From: Cryptomeria japonica
Lineage: Eukaryota > Streptophyta > Pinopsida > Cupressales > Cupressaceae
Length of the DNA: 62,000 nucleotides
NCBI RefSeq assembly: GCF_030272615.1
Contig: NC_081407.1
Location: 144,900,897-144,962,896, forward strand
Direction of reading: 5' to 3'
Below are positions 51,739-62,000 of the stretch, piece by piece. How positions within the stretch are numbered: position 1 is the first letter of the stretch; every line of letters starts with the position of its first letter. Position numbers and translations under genes: made by a program. A model generated the notes under the pieces. It ran no database searches and was not told where the DNA came from. It worked only from the letters and a program-made list of their open reading frames with translations.

Positions 51739-53589
51739 GTAATTATCACATAAGTATTTATTTTTATTTGTTTGTTAGAGTGTTAATTCCTTCAGGAATC
51801 CAACCTTTTGAAAAGTGTGCATATGCAAATGTTTTAAACTGTTTTTCCTATGTTGTATTCTTCCTCAAATGTATAAAAATATTATACTTGTTTTCTGCTA
51901 AAGAAAAATTCAGTGCTATCTGGGCATGATTCCAATAGTTAGACGACTAGGGTTGAGAGTCTCAATCTCTATGTTAGAGATGGATATAGTGATAAATGCA
52001 ATGGGCAGTTAGTTTATAGGGAATACTTTAATATTGAAGAACTGGATTGCCTTGGAACAATAAGTAAACCCCACAATGTTTGTGGTCAATATCATAATTT
52101 TTGGCTAAATATGATAAACCGCTCCAGGTGCCTATATGTTCTATCATAATGTTTTTGGAAGGCATAATGTGCTGCTGGACTTTGTTGGATAAGATTCAAA
52201 CCCCTGATTTGGGGTCATATATTTCCTGCAGCCAATGACTAAAGAAATTCACCACCATTTGGAGAGGTCATGGAAGCTATGCTTGAGAATTATGTGAGGT
52301 GCAAAAATGTTGGTCATGGGAGTGTAAATCTGTGTCTCTGAAAAAAATAAAGAGCCTTATCTATGTTGTGGACCATGCTATGGTTGGTTAGTGTTGAACA
52401 AAGGTTAAATGATAGGCAAGGAATTCCTATCAATTTTGTAGTGAAAACTGGAAAGGAATTCATTTGGATACAGTGAAAATGTAATGGTGAATGAGTTCAG
52501 TTCCTTTCTCCCATTTGTGAGATCTAGTGTCCAATTTAAAGGACAAGAAAATCAATAAATTATTTTGTTTTTTAATGAATATTATGGTTTCAGTGTTAAC
52601 AATCCGTAAGATGGAATGACAATTACTTGAATAACTGTCTGAGCTTTATTTTTATCAACTTACTGGATTACAGTCCATGATCCATTGTGAGGGTAAGAAA
52701 AAATGATATAGGATTGCAAGAGGAGCTCATTTAAAAGAGATTCAATAGGGGAGAGAAAAGGAAAGGAACTATTGAAGAAATGGTGGAAGGGACAACCTAA
52801 TAGTATTTATGTAAACAATTGGTACATAAATGAATTTTTTTAAATAATAATTTTTCATTAGTTGTATTTGACTAAATAATTTAAGAAAAGGTGGGAGAAC
52901 AACCAGGAAAGTTACAGACACACCAGTTAAAGATGAAAGCACCTAGGTAAAAGAATAACAGTGACGAATTAGATACAGTCCAAGTGCAAAAATTACAAGG
53001 CAGAAGAAAATATCAGATCGAAGGTGTAGAGAGGCTAATGATGAGACAATGAGATGAAAATAAAATAAATTAGATAAAGTAGGTGTGTTAAATTAATAGG
53101 GGAAGCTCTAAGAATAATCTCCGAGGTAAAGTGGTAGGTAGGTAAGTCTAATTGAGGTGAGTAGGATCCTACAAATACGGAATGGATGGGTTGGAAGTGG
53201 TAAATAGTTCCTCTCTGGAGCTTTTTAAACCAAAAAGGAAAGATTTAAGCCTAACAAGACTTGGCCTGGGTATTGCCAAGGCAGTAGTGAACTAGTTGAG
53301 TTAGATTGCAGCTTAGCCTTCTCCACCTAACCGGACTCATGGACAAAAGCAGAGTGGCAATGGGGTAAAAGGGCATAAGGAGGAGGATAGTCTGAAAAGT
53401 AACACAATAGGGATCAAACAAAAGGAGAAGCACTATGACATAAAGAAAAAAAATGGAATTGAGTCTATGTTTGAGGGTTGGAAGTGGATATGTGAGTGGC
53501 AAGAGGCAAAAACATTTAACGAGTCAAGTTGATTAGAAAGGTAGAGACCCCAAAGATAAAAATAAAAATCTTGCTATCTCAACCAAACA
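51739..53589 (+). other. CBL intron 3, unassigned part
   Basis: AT-rich, no gene recognised. I looked for the next CBL exon (starting with a VFDLFD-like reading) and did not find it. Confidence 0.45.
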
Positions 53590-54050
53590 ACAGTTAGTGT
53601 AGCTTTTCATTTCCTAGTTGGTTATTTTATTTTCCTATTCCTAGGTTTTTCCTACACTTACAATTAAGCTTGCTTAGGATTAATAATGTGAGTATTAGTG
53701 TGAGTGGGTGCAAGGTGTAGGCATCTTCCATGGGAGTTACATTTGCCTATTTTAGGCTATTGTGTTCGACTCTTCCTATTGATTTTATTTGCCACCCCTC
53801 TCCACTCTCATTTTTTATATATAATCACCTCCTAGCTAGTCCTTGGTATTGTATTTTGCAGCTACTTGCTTTGCATTCCTCTATTGCTATTGTGCATTCG
53901 CAACATTTGCATTTCTTTCTTGGAGACTAACTATGTGTTGGTATTTTGATCTTGTATCATGTGTAATCACTATTCACGTTTTTATTTCTATTCATTTGCA
54001 CTATGTATTCTGGGTTATTCATCTTTTTAAATTCTAACATGGTATCATAG
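53590..54050 (+). mobile_element. Remnant of an LTR with primer site
   Basis: tttttatatataatcacc near 53811-53827 is a TATA-like box. The segment ends aaattctaaca|TGGTATCATAGC at 54039-54050, an iMet-type primer site with one change. Only about 60 bp of interior follow before the next LTR-like start. The left border is uncertain. Confidence 0.4.
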
Positions 54051-54110
54051 CAGATTCCGGTGCAAGGATAGATTTTTGAGATTTTTATTTGAGAGATTTG
54101 TGGGTGGGTA

Positions 54111-54713
54111 TAATGTCCCCTTCTTGCACCTAGTCAGGTTGAGGATTCCATTAGCTTATTCCCAGTTTCTCATAGGCTAAGTGAATGTGGTTGCGGAGAG
54201 CTCTAGTAGGTGTTTCTAGTGTTCTGCAAGAGAGTTTCTATTTTTGGCATATGGCTATTTTTAGTAAGTGTTATTCTTCGCACATGGTCTTTGATTTTGT
54301 CTCCTTTTAGTTCAGAGTGCAAAGTTTTCTAGTATAGTGTCTTGGTGAGTGTTAAGGTTGACAATATAATGTTTATTTTATTTAAGTGCTTTTTATAAAG
54401 ACACTATAACTTAAGTGAAGGGGAAGGCTGTTCCTATGCCTAGGGAAGAGGGTCACTTTAAGTTGTTTTAAAAAGCAAGTTGACCCCCCAAAAGTGAGAC
54501 TAGTGCAAAGGTGGGGTTTTTGACAATTTGAAAGGTTTTTTTGTACACTCAAAAGGTGACACCAAGGCTTGGAGTTGAATAAAGTGTTTTTTAAAAGCTA
54601 ATGTTTGTGAGCTAAAGGGGATCAAACTAGAACAGGTAATTTCATGTTATTTCAAAAGGTGAAATGAGAGGGAAATAGATTCAAATTTAAATGTGTGTTG
54701 CCCTGTAATGTCC
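54111..54713 (+). mobile_element. Partial LTR of the TGTAATGTCCCC type
   Basis: Begins (t)ataatgtccccttcttgc, like the starts at 31344, 54714 and 60845, but the rest differs. It is cut off by the chromovirus LTR at 54714. No gene. Confidence 0.4.
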
Positions 54714-56077
54714 CCTTCTTTTTCGTGATCACATGAGAGGCAAGATTAGCCTATTTCCACATTCCTGTGGGTTAATTTGGTGTTAGGGAATGTGTTTTTG
54801 GCTTAAGGGGATTTTATGAAATTCATTTTGATTATCTATTGATAACTTTATTTAATATGCCAAACTTTATAAAGTATTCTATAAAATAAGTTTATATTTT
54901 AAAAGTGGGGGAAAAAGACGTTAAAGTCAGACTACGATTTCTCCTTGCTAGCCTTTGGTGGTCCCCATTTTTGGAGTTTGGAATATATTTTATTTACCAA
55001 ATGTTATGCTTGGAATTTTTGTTTTGAAGCATTCACACCCTTTATATTATTGAAGGAGTTCATATTTTGGGATTATGTGATATTGTTTTCTAAAAAATGG
55101 AATTGGAGACTCTTTTCCAAGGACGAAACCCCTTGGTAATGCGGAGATTGGATGAAACCCTAATATTCTTGGTGGGGCAGATTCATACAGAGTTTGCATA
55201 GCATGCTTATTTGCAGAGTTTGGGTCAGGTAAGGAATACTAGTGCAGTTTGGAAGGTTCGTATGCTCATCAAGTCTGGTTGCCACTTCTTAGAATGTATA
55301 AAGAGCTCGTGCTGGGCATGGCATGAGTATTGCCCTGGAAGGATGTGCGTGAGCCAAGCCTAAACAATCTGCTCACAGTTAGGAGCCGTGAAAGGGGAGG
55401 TAATGACAACAGGTTGACTCTTAAAATGTGTTTGTATCCCCTGTACCTGCATGCTAAGCCTCGGTATTTATCACAAAGGGCGTATTCTTCACTAAGGAGT
55501 CATGTTGAAGATACATAGACCACAGCAGCGGACTTGTTAGTTCGATGTGAGCCAAGTATGAGGTGGATGGGGCACCCTACAATCATGATTAGAAGCTTTA
55601 TATATAGAGCTGGCTGTTTGTAAGTTTCTATTACCTGAAATCGTATATACTTTTTTTGTATTGCTAAAACATTTACAAGCCTTGGTAATGAGACTGCCAA
55701 ATTTCAACATGAATAGAAGCATGTAATTAAGGCTGCGTAATAAGCTCTAAAACTCTGTCTGAAAACATTTCTAGAATATTATGCTATTTTGTATTCTGTA
55801 TAAAACATAAATTCATGTGAAGACATAAAAGGTTTGCCTATTGACATTTTGGTAAAAATCATAAGTATGGTATGTTCTTTCAGCACTGGTGTACCTTGTT
55901 ACTGTTTAATGCACTTATTTATATTTTGGTATTGAAAACAAACAACACACGAAACACAGAAATCAGAAATCAAAATTCAGTCCATGAAATAGCCAAGTGT
56001 ATGATGAAATTTCTCATAATCAAAATCAGAAAGGAAACAAACGAAAATCTATATCATTATTGGTAAGGGTTCTTACA
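54714..56077 (+). repeat. 5' LTR of the chromovirus
   Basis: TGTAATGTCCCCTTCTTTTTCGTG (first 20 bases shared in spirit with 60845) to ...GTTCTTACA. Contains gtgatcac near the start. Followed by the primer site after one base. Confidence 0.82.
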
Positions 56078-56078
56078 A

Positions 56079-56090
56079 TGGTATCAGAGC
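56079..56090 (+). promoter_or_regulatory. Primer binding site, initiator Met tRNA type
   Basis: TGGTATCAGAGC one base after the LTR end at 56077. Confidence 0.88.
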
Positions 56091-56129
56091 CTGGATCCTG
56101 CCATACTCTGGGTTCAGATCAGTCTGTTC

Positions 56130-57503
56130 ATGCAACCAAGTGACCGCGAAAGGAGGTATTATCAGAGGGAAGCGAAGAAGAGAATTTGGAAACCCCCTCA
56201 AATACTTGAAGGTAAAACAGTTTCTGAAATCTTAGGGGTCAAACAGAATTCATGTTCCAATCTTGTAGAGGGTATGGGTGACAGGAGAGAGGATAGTCCT
56301 TCACGGAGTACTAATGACAGGGAAGCAAGAGACATTATGAGGAATTCAAGTGGGGCAAGAGCAAGTAGCCAATCTGTACAACAACTTACAGTTGCTCTCC
56401 AGCAGTTAAGTGCTGCACCCAGGAGACCTCCATGCAGCCAAGTAGACGGTGATAGTATGGTTGGATCCTCCCGAGGTGAAAGGGCCCCTGCATGTTCTAC
56501 AGATGGGCCCTTGATGCCAACTTTCCTAACTGGTAATGAAGAAGAAGAACGAAACAATTCTGATGGAGGCAGAGCATTTCCGGATAATGTGATGACCATG
56601 CATGATGAATGGAGTACTCTTCCACCGCATGTCAGAGAAGATTTGACCTTCATCCAATACATGGGGCAGTGAAGGGAAAGTGGTAGAACGAGACAAGAAT
56701 GGAGGCAATGACAACAAAATAAAGAATTGAAGCAAGCTACTAATAAGCTAACTTTACCCACATTTGATGGGAGGACAAGTGCAAGGGCATGGATTCACAA
56801 ATTGGACACCTTATTGACTCTCAAGCCAATGAAGGAAGTAGGTGCCATCAAGTTTGCAACCCTTCATTTAGAAGGGGCTTCTTATGAGTGGTGGCACCAT
56901 GGGTTAGTGACACAAGATCATGGGTTAATACATTCTTATGAAGAGTTTAGTACTAAGTTGATTGCATGCTTTGACATGAGAGATGTGGAAGTGCACTACA
57001 GGGAGCTAGCACAGTCAAGGCAAGTTGGGTCTTTAGATGCTTACATTAATGAGTTTCAAAGAATTGTTGTTATGGTCCCGGATATGTTAGAAAATAGGAA
57101 GACTATGTTGTTTGCTGAAGGGTTGGATGATAAGATTAAGGGACTTGTGAAAGTACTCAAGCCTAATGCACTCCAAGATGCAATTAAAATGGCATTGGAC
57201 CTTGATACCACATCCACTTCCTATCAGCCACCTCAAAGGAGTTTCAAAGGTTCAAAACCAAATCTGAAATCTTATAATCAGACCAAGACTACTCCACCCA
57301 GGATGAACTTTGAGTCTAGGAATGAATTGAGGAGGAAGAAGTTATGCTTCACCTGCAAAGAACCTTGGACTCTTGAGCATAGATGTCTTGTAAAGGGTAA
57401 AATACATTATATAGAGGTCACTTCAGATGTTGAGGAGGAGCAGATTGATGATAGAAGAACAAAGGGCAGCAATAATGATGAACATCATGAGCATCAAGAG
57501 TAG
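56130..57503 (+). pseudogene. Chromovirus gag, decayed
   Basis: An N-terminal frame of 180 codons (56130-56672) ends in TGA. The gag core resumes in 56727-57503 (LTLPTFDGRTSARAWIHKLD, YEWWHHGL, EEFSTKLIACF, LDAYINEFQRI). A zinc knuckle reads CFTCKEPWTLEHRC, the gypsy-type CX2C...HRC finger. Lineage-typical order, broken by stops between the two parts and at 57501. Confidence 0.82.
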
Positions 57504-60500
57504 CCCACACTGGAAATAAGTGAAGATAAGGCAGCTGATCAGATCAATGTGGCTATTGCTTTGCTATCAGGAGTTCCTATATGCCATCCCTTTTGATTAA
57601 AGGAAGTACTTAAGGGGCAATGAGTTATTTGTTTGCTAGATACGAGTGCCACACACAACTTCATAGATGTGCGTTTGGTTGTGAAGTGTGGACTACCAGT
57701 TGGGGAGATTGCGGGTTTTGGTGTGAAAGTTGCGAGTGGTGATACCTTTAGTTGCATTGGGACAATTCCTCAGCTTAATATACAGATGGGTGATTACACT
57801 TTGACCAATGATTTCTATGTGGTTACGTTAGAGGGGCTTGATGTGATTTTGGGCATGCAGTGGTTACAGTCTCTTGGTAGGTACACCCTAGACCACCGCA
57901 AGATACAATTAGAGTTTGTGGAGAATGGGAGGAAAGTTGAGCTAAAGGCTTTGACAAATGAAGGGCCTAGAGTAGTTTCAGCACACCGGATGGAAGCCAT
58001 TCTCAAGCATGATGATTTAGCATGGGCAGCCCGGTGTTTTGTGTCTACAAATTTGGCTTCGGGAGGAGGTCAACAACAACATGTAGATATTTAGGCAATG
58101 CTTGACAAGCACAGTGGGTTTTTGGAGACATTCCTCCAAGTAGACCTAATCGTGGATTTGAGCATGTTATAGAGCTTGAAGAGGGTGCCAAGCCCGTCAT
58201 CACTACACCATATCGTCATCCAAAGAACTTAAAGGAAGAGATTGAAAAGACAATTAAGGAATTACTTGCCATGGGACATATTAGACCGAGCTCTAGCCCA
58301 TTTGCTTCTTCAATGTTCCTAGTAAAGAAGGATGGTACATTACGGATGTGTATTGATTATCGTGCCTTGAACAAAAGTACCATAAAAAAATAGGTATCCC
58401 ATTCCCTGCATTGATGAGTTACATGGGGCAGTTTACTTTTTGAAGATTGATCTTCGATCAGGAAACCATCAGATTCTTGTTTGTGAGGATATTCAAAAGA
58501 CTGCATTGAAATGTCACTACGAACACTATGAGTTCTTAGTGATGCCTTTTGGTCTTACTAATGCACCTTGCTACTTTCAAATCGTGTGTGAATCATATCT
58601 TCAATAAGCAGTTACGGAAATGTGTTCGTGTTCTTTGATGACATTTTGATTTATATCAGAACATGGGAGGAGCACTTTCGACATCTTGATGAGGTCTTAA
58701 GTATCATGGAGGCACAGTTATTGTTCGCTAAGGCATCCAAATGTGAGTTTGGAATGACAATGATTTTATATCTAGGGCATGTGATAGGGGGTAATTGCAT
58801 TAAGGTGCACCGGGAAAAGATTTAGGCAATAGTTGATTGGCCCCCACCTAGGAATGTTTCAGACTTGAGGGGATTCCTAGGGCATTGTTCTTATTACAGG
58901 AGGTTCATCAAGGGATTCTCTCAGCTTGCAACTCCCCTTACAGATCTCACATGGACGGGTGCATTCAGTTGGTTAGAAGATGCACATGGCACATTTGATA
59001 GGCTTAAGGAGGTTATGAGCACTTGTTCCGTGCTAGCTTTTCCTGATCTCTCTTAGCTGTTTGTGTTAGAATGTGATGCATTGGGTGAGGGAATCAGTGC
59101 AGTATTCATGCAGAACAAACATCCCATCGCCTATTAGAGAAGGAAGTTGAGGGATAATGAGAGACTATATTCCACCTATGGTAAGGAGATGCTTGCTATC
59201 ATGTATGCATTAGCGAAGTTTAGGTAGTATTTGGTAGGTGGGAAATTTGTGGTGAGAACATATCACAATAGTTTGAGGTATTTTCTAGAGTAGGAGTTAA
59301 ATGAGCGACAACAGAAGTGGGTCAGCAAAATATAGGCATAAGATTTTGACATTGAGTATGTCGAAGGCAAAAGAAACAATGTGGCTGATGCACTTTCCAA
59401 GAGACATCATACTTCTACACTATGCTCTATATCTGAGATTTTAGCTGATTGGAAGACTCAACTTTTGGTTGAATATTTTAAGAATCCATTTTCGTGCGAG
59501 ATCGTGGATGGAAAGGTTCAAGATGACCGATGCAAGTTGATTGATGATGTAATTTATTATAAGGACGGGATATATTTGGTTCCTGACACACCTTTAGCAG
59601 GACATCCAGGCTACTTCAAGACCTACAAACAAATTAGGGAGAGCTTTTCATGGAGGGGTCTTAAGGATGATGTCCTTAGACATTTGCGAGTGTTTGACTT
59701 ATCAACAAAATAAGTCAGAGCATACCTTTGTAGCAGGCTTATTGCAGCCTTTACCAATTCTTGAGCAAAAATGGGAGTGTTTCCATGGATTTTATTATAG
59801 GTATTCCTAGAGTCCAGGGCAAGGTCTGTATTTTTGTAGTGGTTGATCGGTTGACAAAATTTGTTCACTTTTATGCTATTGTAGCTGATTGGACAGCCTC
59901 TTAGGTAGCAGAGTTATTATTCCGTGAGGTATTCAGATTACACGGACTACTAAAGACCATCATCAATGATTGGGATAGAAAGTTTCTTAGCATTTTCTAG
60001 CAATATTTATTCCGATTAGTAGGTATAGAATTGTCATCGAGCACTAGCTACCACCCACAAATGGATGGACAAACATAAATTGTTAATAAGTGGGTGGAAG
60101 GTTATCTTCATAACTATGTTGTGGGACGGCAGAAGGCGTGGGTCAGGTGGTTGTATTTAGGGGGGAGCACTGCTATAATAGCACATATCATATGTCTATT
60201 GGTATGTCACCATTTTGAGCTTTGTATGGTTATGACCCTTTGACCTTTATAGACTTAGCCATCGATGATAGTGGAGCTCCTTGTGCTAAAGATTAGTTGT
60301 AGGATCACCAAGATATCCTTAGAACTCTAAGGGATAACATACTGCAGGCACAAAATCAGCGAAAGTTATATGCTGACCACCACAAGACAGAGATCTTTTG
60401 AGGTTAATGACATGGTTCACTTATGTTTCCAGCCATACAGATAGAGCTTGTTTAAGAGGAGCGGCGCGGAAAAACTTAGGCCAAGGTTTTATGGACCATA

Positions 60501-60850
60501 CAGGATTTTTAGGAGGGTTGGAGAGGTGGTGTATGATCTTGAGTTGTCCCCGGATAGCAAGATTCACAATGTTTTTCATGTATCCTGTCTCAAGAAGGCA
60601 ATTGGGTAGCATGTTGTTCCTACTCCTGGCTTACCACCCTCAGATGAGGAAGGGAAATTGGTTTTGGTTCTGATAGGGGTTCTGGAGGTGAGAGAAACAA
60701 AGTTGAGAAGTCGTGTGATCAAAGAATACTTAATACGTTGGAAAGATTTACTTTTATTGAGGATGCCTCTTGGGAAAGTGAGGACATCTTGCAACACCGA
60801 ACATTGCAATTGCTTGAGGGCAAGCAATTCTGGGAAGGGAGGATTGTAAT
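57504..60850 (+). pseudogene. Chromovirus protease, RT, RNase H, integrase and chromodomain, decayed
   Basis: Protease at 57633-58094 reads LLDTSATHNFI, where the usual DSGA/DTGA Gly is Ser. RT: TPYRHPKNLKEEIEK, SMFLVKKDGTLRMCIDYRAL, FVFFDDILIYI (active-site Asps kept), LGHVIGG. RNase H: LECDALGEG, YSTYGKEMLAIMYALAKFR, YVEGKRNNVADALSK. Integrase is readable at GHPGYFKTYKQIRESFSW and is then badly broken from 59700 to 60600. A chromodomain remnant is near 60680-60830 (VIKEYLIRWKDL, then in another frame EDASWESEDIL). Numerous TAG/TGA/TAA and frame changes rule out function. Confidence 0.84.
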
Positions 60851-61563
60851 GTCCCCTTTTTTTTCGTGATCACACGAGAGGCAAGATTAGCCCATTTCCA
60901 CATTCCCGTGGGTTAATTTGGTGTTAGGGAATGTGTTATTGCCTTAAGTGGATTTTATGAAATTTATTTTGATTATCTATTGATAACTTTATTTTAGAGG
61001 TTACTTTATTTAATATGTCAAACTTTATAAAGTAACTTTATAAAATAAGTTTATATTTTAAAAGTGAGGGGCAAAAAAGCTAATAAAGTCAGATTATTAC
61101 GATTTCTCCTTGCTAGCCTTTGGTGGTCCCCACTTTTGGAGTTTGGAATATATTTTATTTACCAAATGTTATGCTTGGGATTTTTGGTTTGAAGCATTCA
61201 CACCCTTTATATTCTCGGAGGAGTTCATATTTTGGGATTATGCGATATTGTTTTCTAAAAAATAGAACTGGACACTCTTTTCCAAGGACAAAACCCCTTG
61301 GTAATGCAAAGATTGGACGAAACCCTAACCTTCTTGGTGGGGTGGATTCACATAGCATGCTTATTTGTAGAGTTTGGGTCGGGTAAGGAACAGTAGTGAG
61401 GTTTGGAAGGTTCGTATGCTCATCAGGTCTGGTTGCCACTTCTTAGAGTGTATAAAGAGCTTGTGTTGGGCATGGCGTGAGTATTGCCCTAGAAGGATGG
61501 GTGTGAGCCATGCCTAGATAATTTGCTCGCAGTTAGGAGCCGTGAAAGGGGAGATAAACAGGT
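60845..61563 (+). repeat. 3' LTR of the chromovirus, truncated
   Basis: Aligns with the first half of 54714-56077 up to gataaacaggttg, then switches to unrelated sequence at about 61564, probably a later insertion or rearrangement. The element's 3' duplication is therefore not visible. Confidence 0.78.
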
Positions 61564-61734
61564 TGTTTACCGCTACAACTGATAAATTAAATACAAGAAA
61601 TAATAATGTACATGACAATGCATACCAGACACGACAGTAACATATATCTTTATTCACACATGCAATTATTACAGAGAAGAAGACCAGAGATGGTCGACCA
61701 AGGATTACAATAGATCCGACTATACCGTACTACC
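61564..61734. other. Unassigned junction sequence
   Basis: About 170 bp between the broken chromovirus LTR and a Tat-type LTR start. It begins tgtttaccgctac. No feature is recognised. Confidence 0.35.
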
Positions 61735-62000
61735 TATTGTGCATATTGCACACCCATCCCCGTTTTGGACAGGGACCCCCCAGTTTGTGCTTGTCTGTCC
61801 TTGCGGAAGAGGAAGGGGATATGAAGGGTCAAGTGCCGCTAAACCATTTTCGGCCTCTAGGGCCACATTGCGAACTTCAAACTCTCAGAAGGGACGAAAA
61901 TGATAAGGGATCCCACTTTCGCACATTTTCTTGCAGTAAGCCGAAATTTAGAATTTGCGAAACATTCCAACATGCCGAACATGAAGAAGATAAACAAAGA
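61735..62000 (+). mobile_element. Start of a Tat-type LTR, cut by the window edge
   Basis: tattgtgcatattgcacacc followed by a catcccc...ggacccccc block matches the LTR starts at 4236 and (reverse strand) 286. It would be a plus-strand LTR running out of the window. Confidence 0.45.

Larger units (their letters stand above)
54714..61563 (+). mobile_element. Decayed Ty3/gypsy chromovirus
   Basis: The 5' LTR of 1,364 bp (54714-56077) and the 3' LTR from 60845, cut at about 61563, both start TGTAATGTCCCC. Primer site at 56079-56090; purine tract (gggaagggaggat) at about 60831-60843. Interior: gag, protease, RT, RNase H, integrase and chromodomain remnants with many stops and frameshifts. The chromodomain and LTR start suggest a Tekay/Del-like lineage. 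The LTRs differ by many substitutions and indels, so insertion is old. Confidence 0.85.

Noticed and set aside
56198-56761. 187-codon minus-strand ORF
   Set aside because: Antisense shadow of the chromovirus gag.
51739-62000. CBL exon 4 (VFDLFD region)
   Set aside because: Looked for and not found; it presumably lies beyond the window.

Overview
The window is nuclear DNA of a seed plant with a large, repeat-rich genome, most likely a gymnosperm. That reading rests on a host gene whose introns are tens of kilobases long and packed with nested LTR retrotransposons; the species cannot be named from sequence alone. The only host coding sequence I can support is two exons, on the + strand, of a calcineurin B-like (CBL) calcium-sensor gene: 1990-2072 (83 nt) and 51679-51738 (60 nt). 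They join in phase 0 and together encode the first EF-hand region. The 49.6 kb between them is one intron. Nearly all the rest of the window lies in this intron or the two flanking ones, and no further CBL exon was found.

Layout. 1-286: end of a minus-strand Tat-type LTR. 287-2460: host intron with exon 2. 2466-31249: a minus-strand Ty1/copia element (480-bp identical LTRs, 5-bp TSD CTTTC) that keeps gag-protease but has no integrase, RT or RNase H. Nested in it, 4236-27809: a plus-strand Ty3/gypsy Tat-like element (TSD GGTAC) with 7,694-bp LTRs. Each of its LTRs holds a 13-copy hairpin array with a 166-bp period and an intact ORF of about 1,100 codons. The internal region carries gag-protease and a pol in the order aRNH-RT-RNH-INT. 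31344-48440: an older LTR element starting TGTAATGTCCCC. Its 5' LTR was split by a decayed copia (32116-39293, TSD TTTAG, TATTA...TAATA ends), which itself carries a 1.9 kb insertion. The older element's interior contains an intronless, frameshifted PARP1-derived segment joined to an RRM fragment. 48441-50933: a minus-strand solo or truncated Tat-type LTR. 50934-51678: host intron before exon 3. 51739-62000: next intron, with LTR fragments, a decayed chromovirus (54714-61563) and the start of another Tat-type LTR at the right edge.

How it works together. In the Tat element a conventional LTR promoter/R region (TATA at 11068, AATAAA at 11231) sits 0.86 kb from the LTR end. The related LTR at 48441-50933 has its TATA at the equivalent place. 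By that reading the large ORF lies in U3: it would be the last ORF of the genomic RNA, after pol, and would be present again in the 5' LTR behind its own TATA box at 6957. This U3-encoded protein with its hairpin array is the best candidate in the window for an undescribed system. The minus-strand copia has identical LTRs although it lacks pol, so it looks like a recently trans-mobilised, gag-bearing non-autonomous element.
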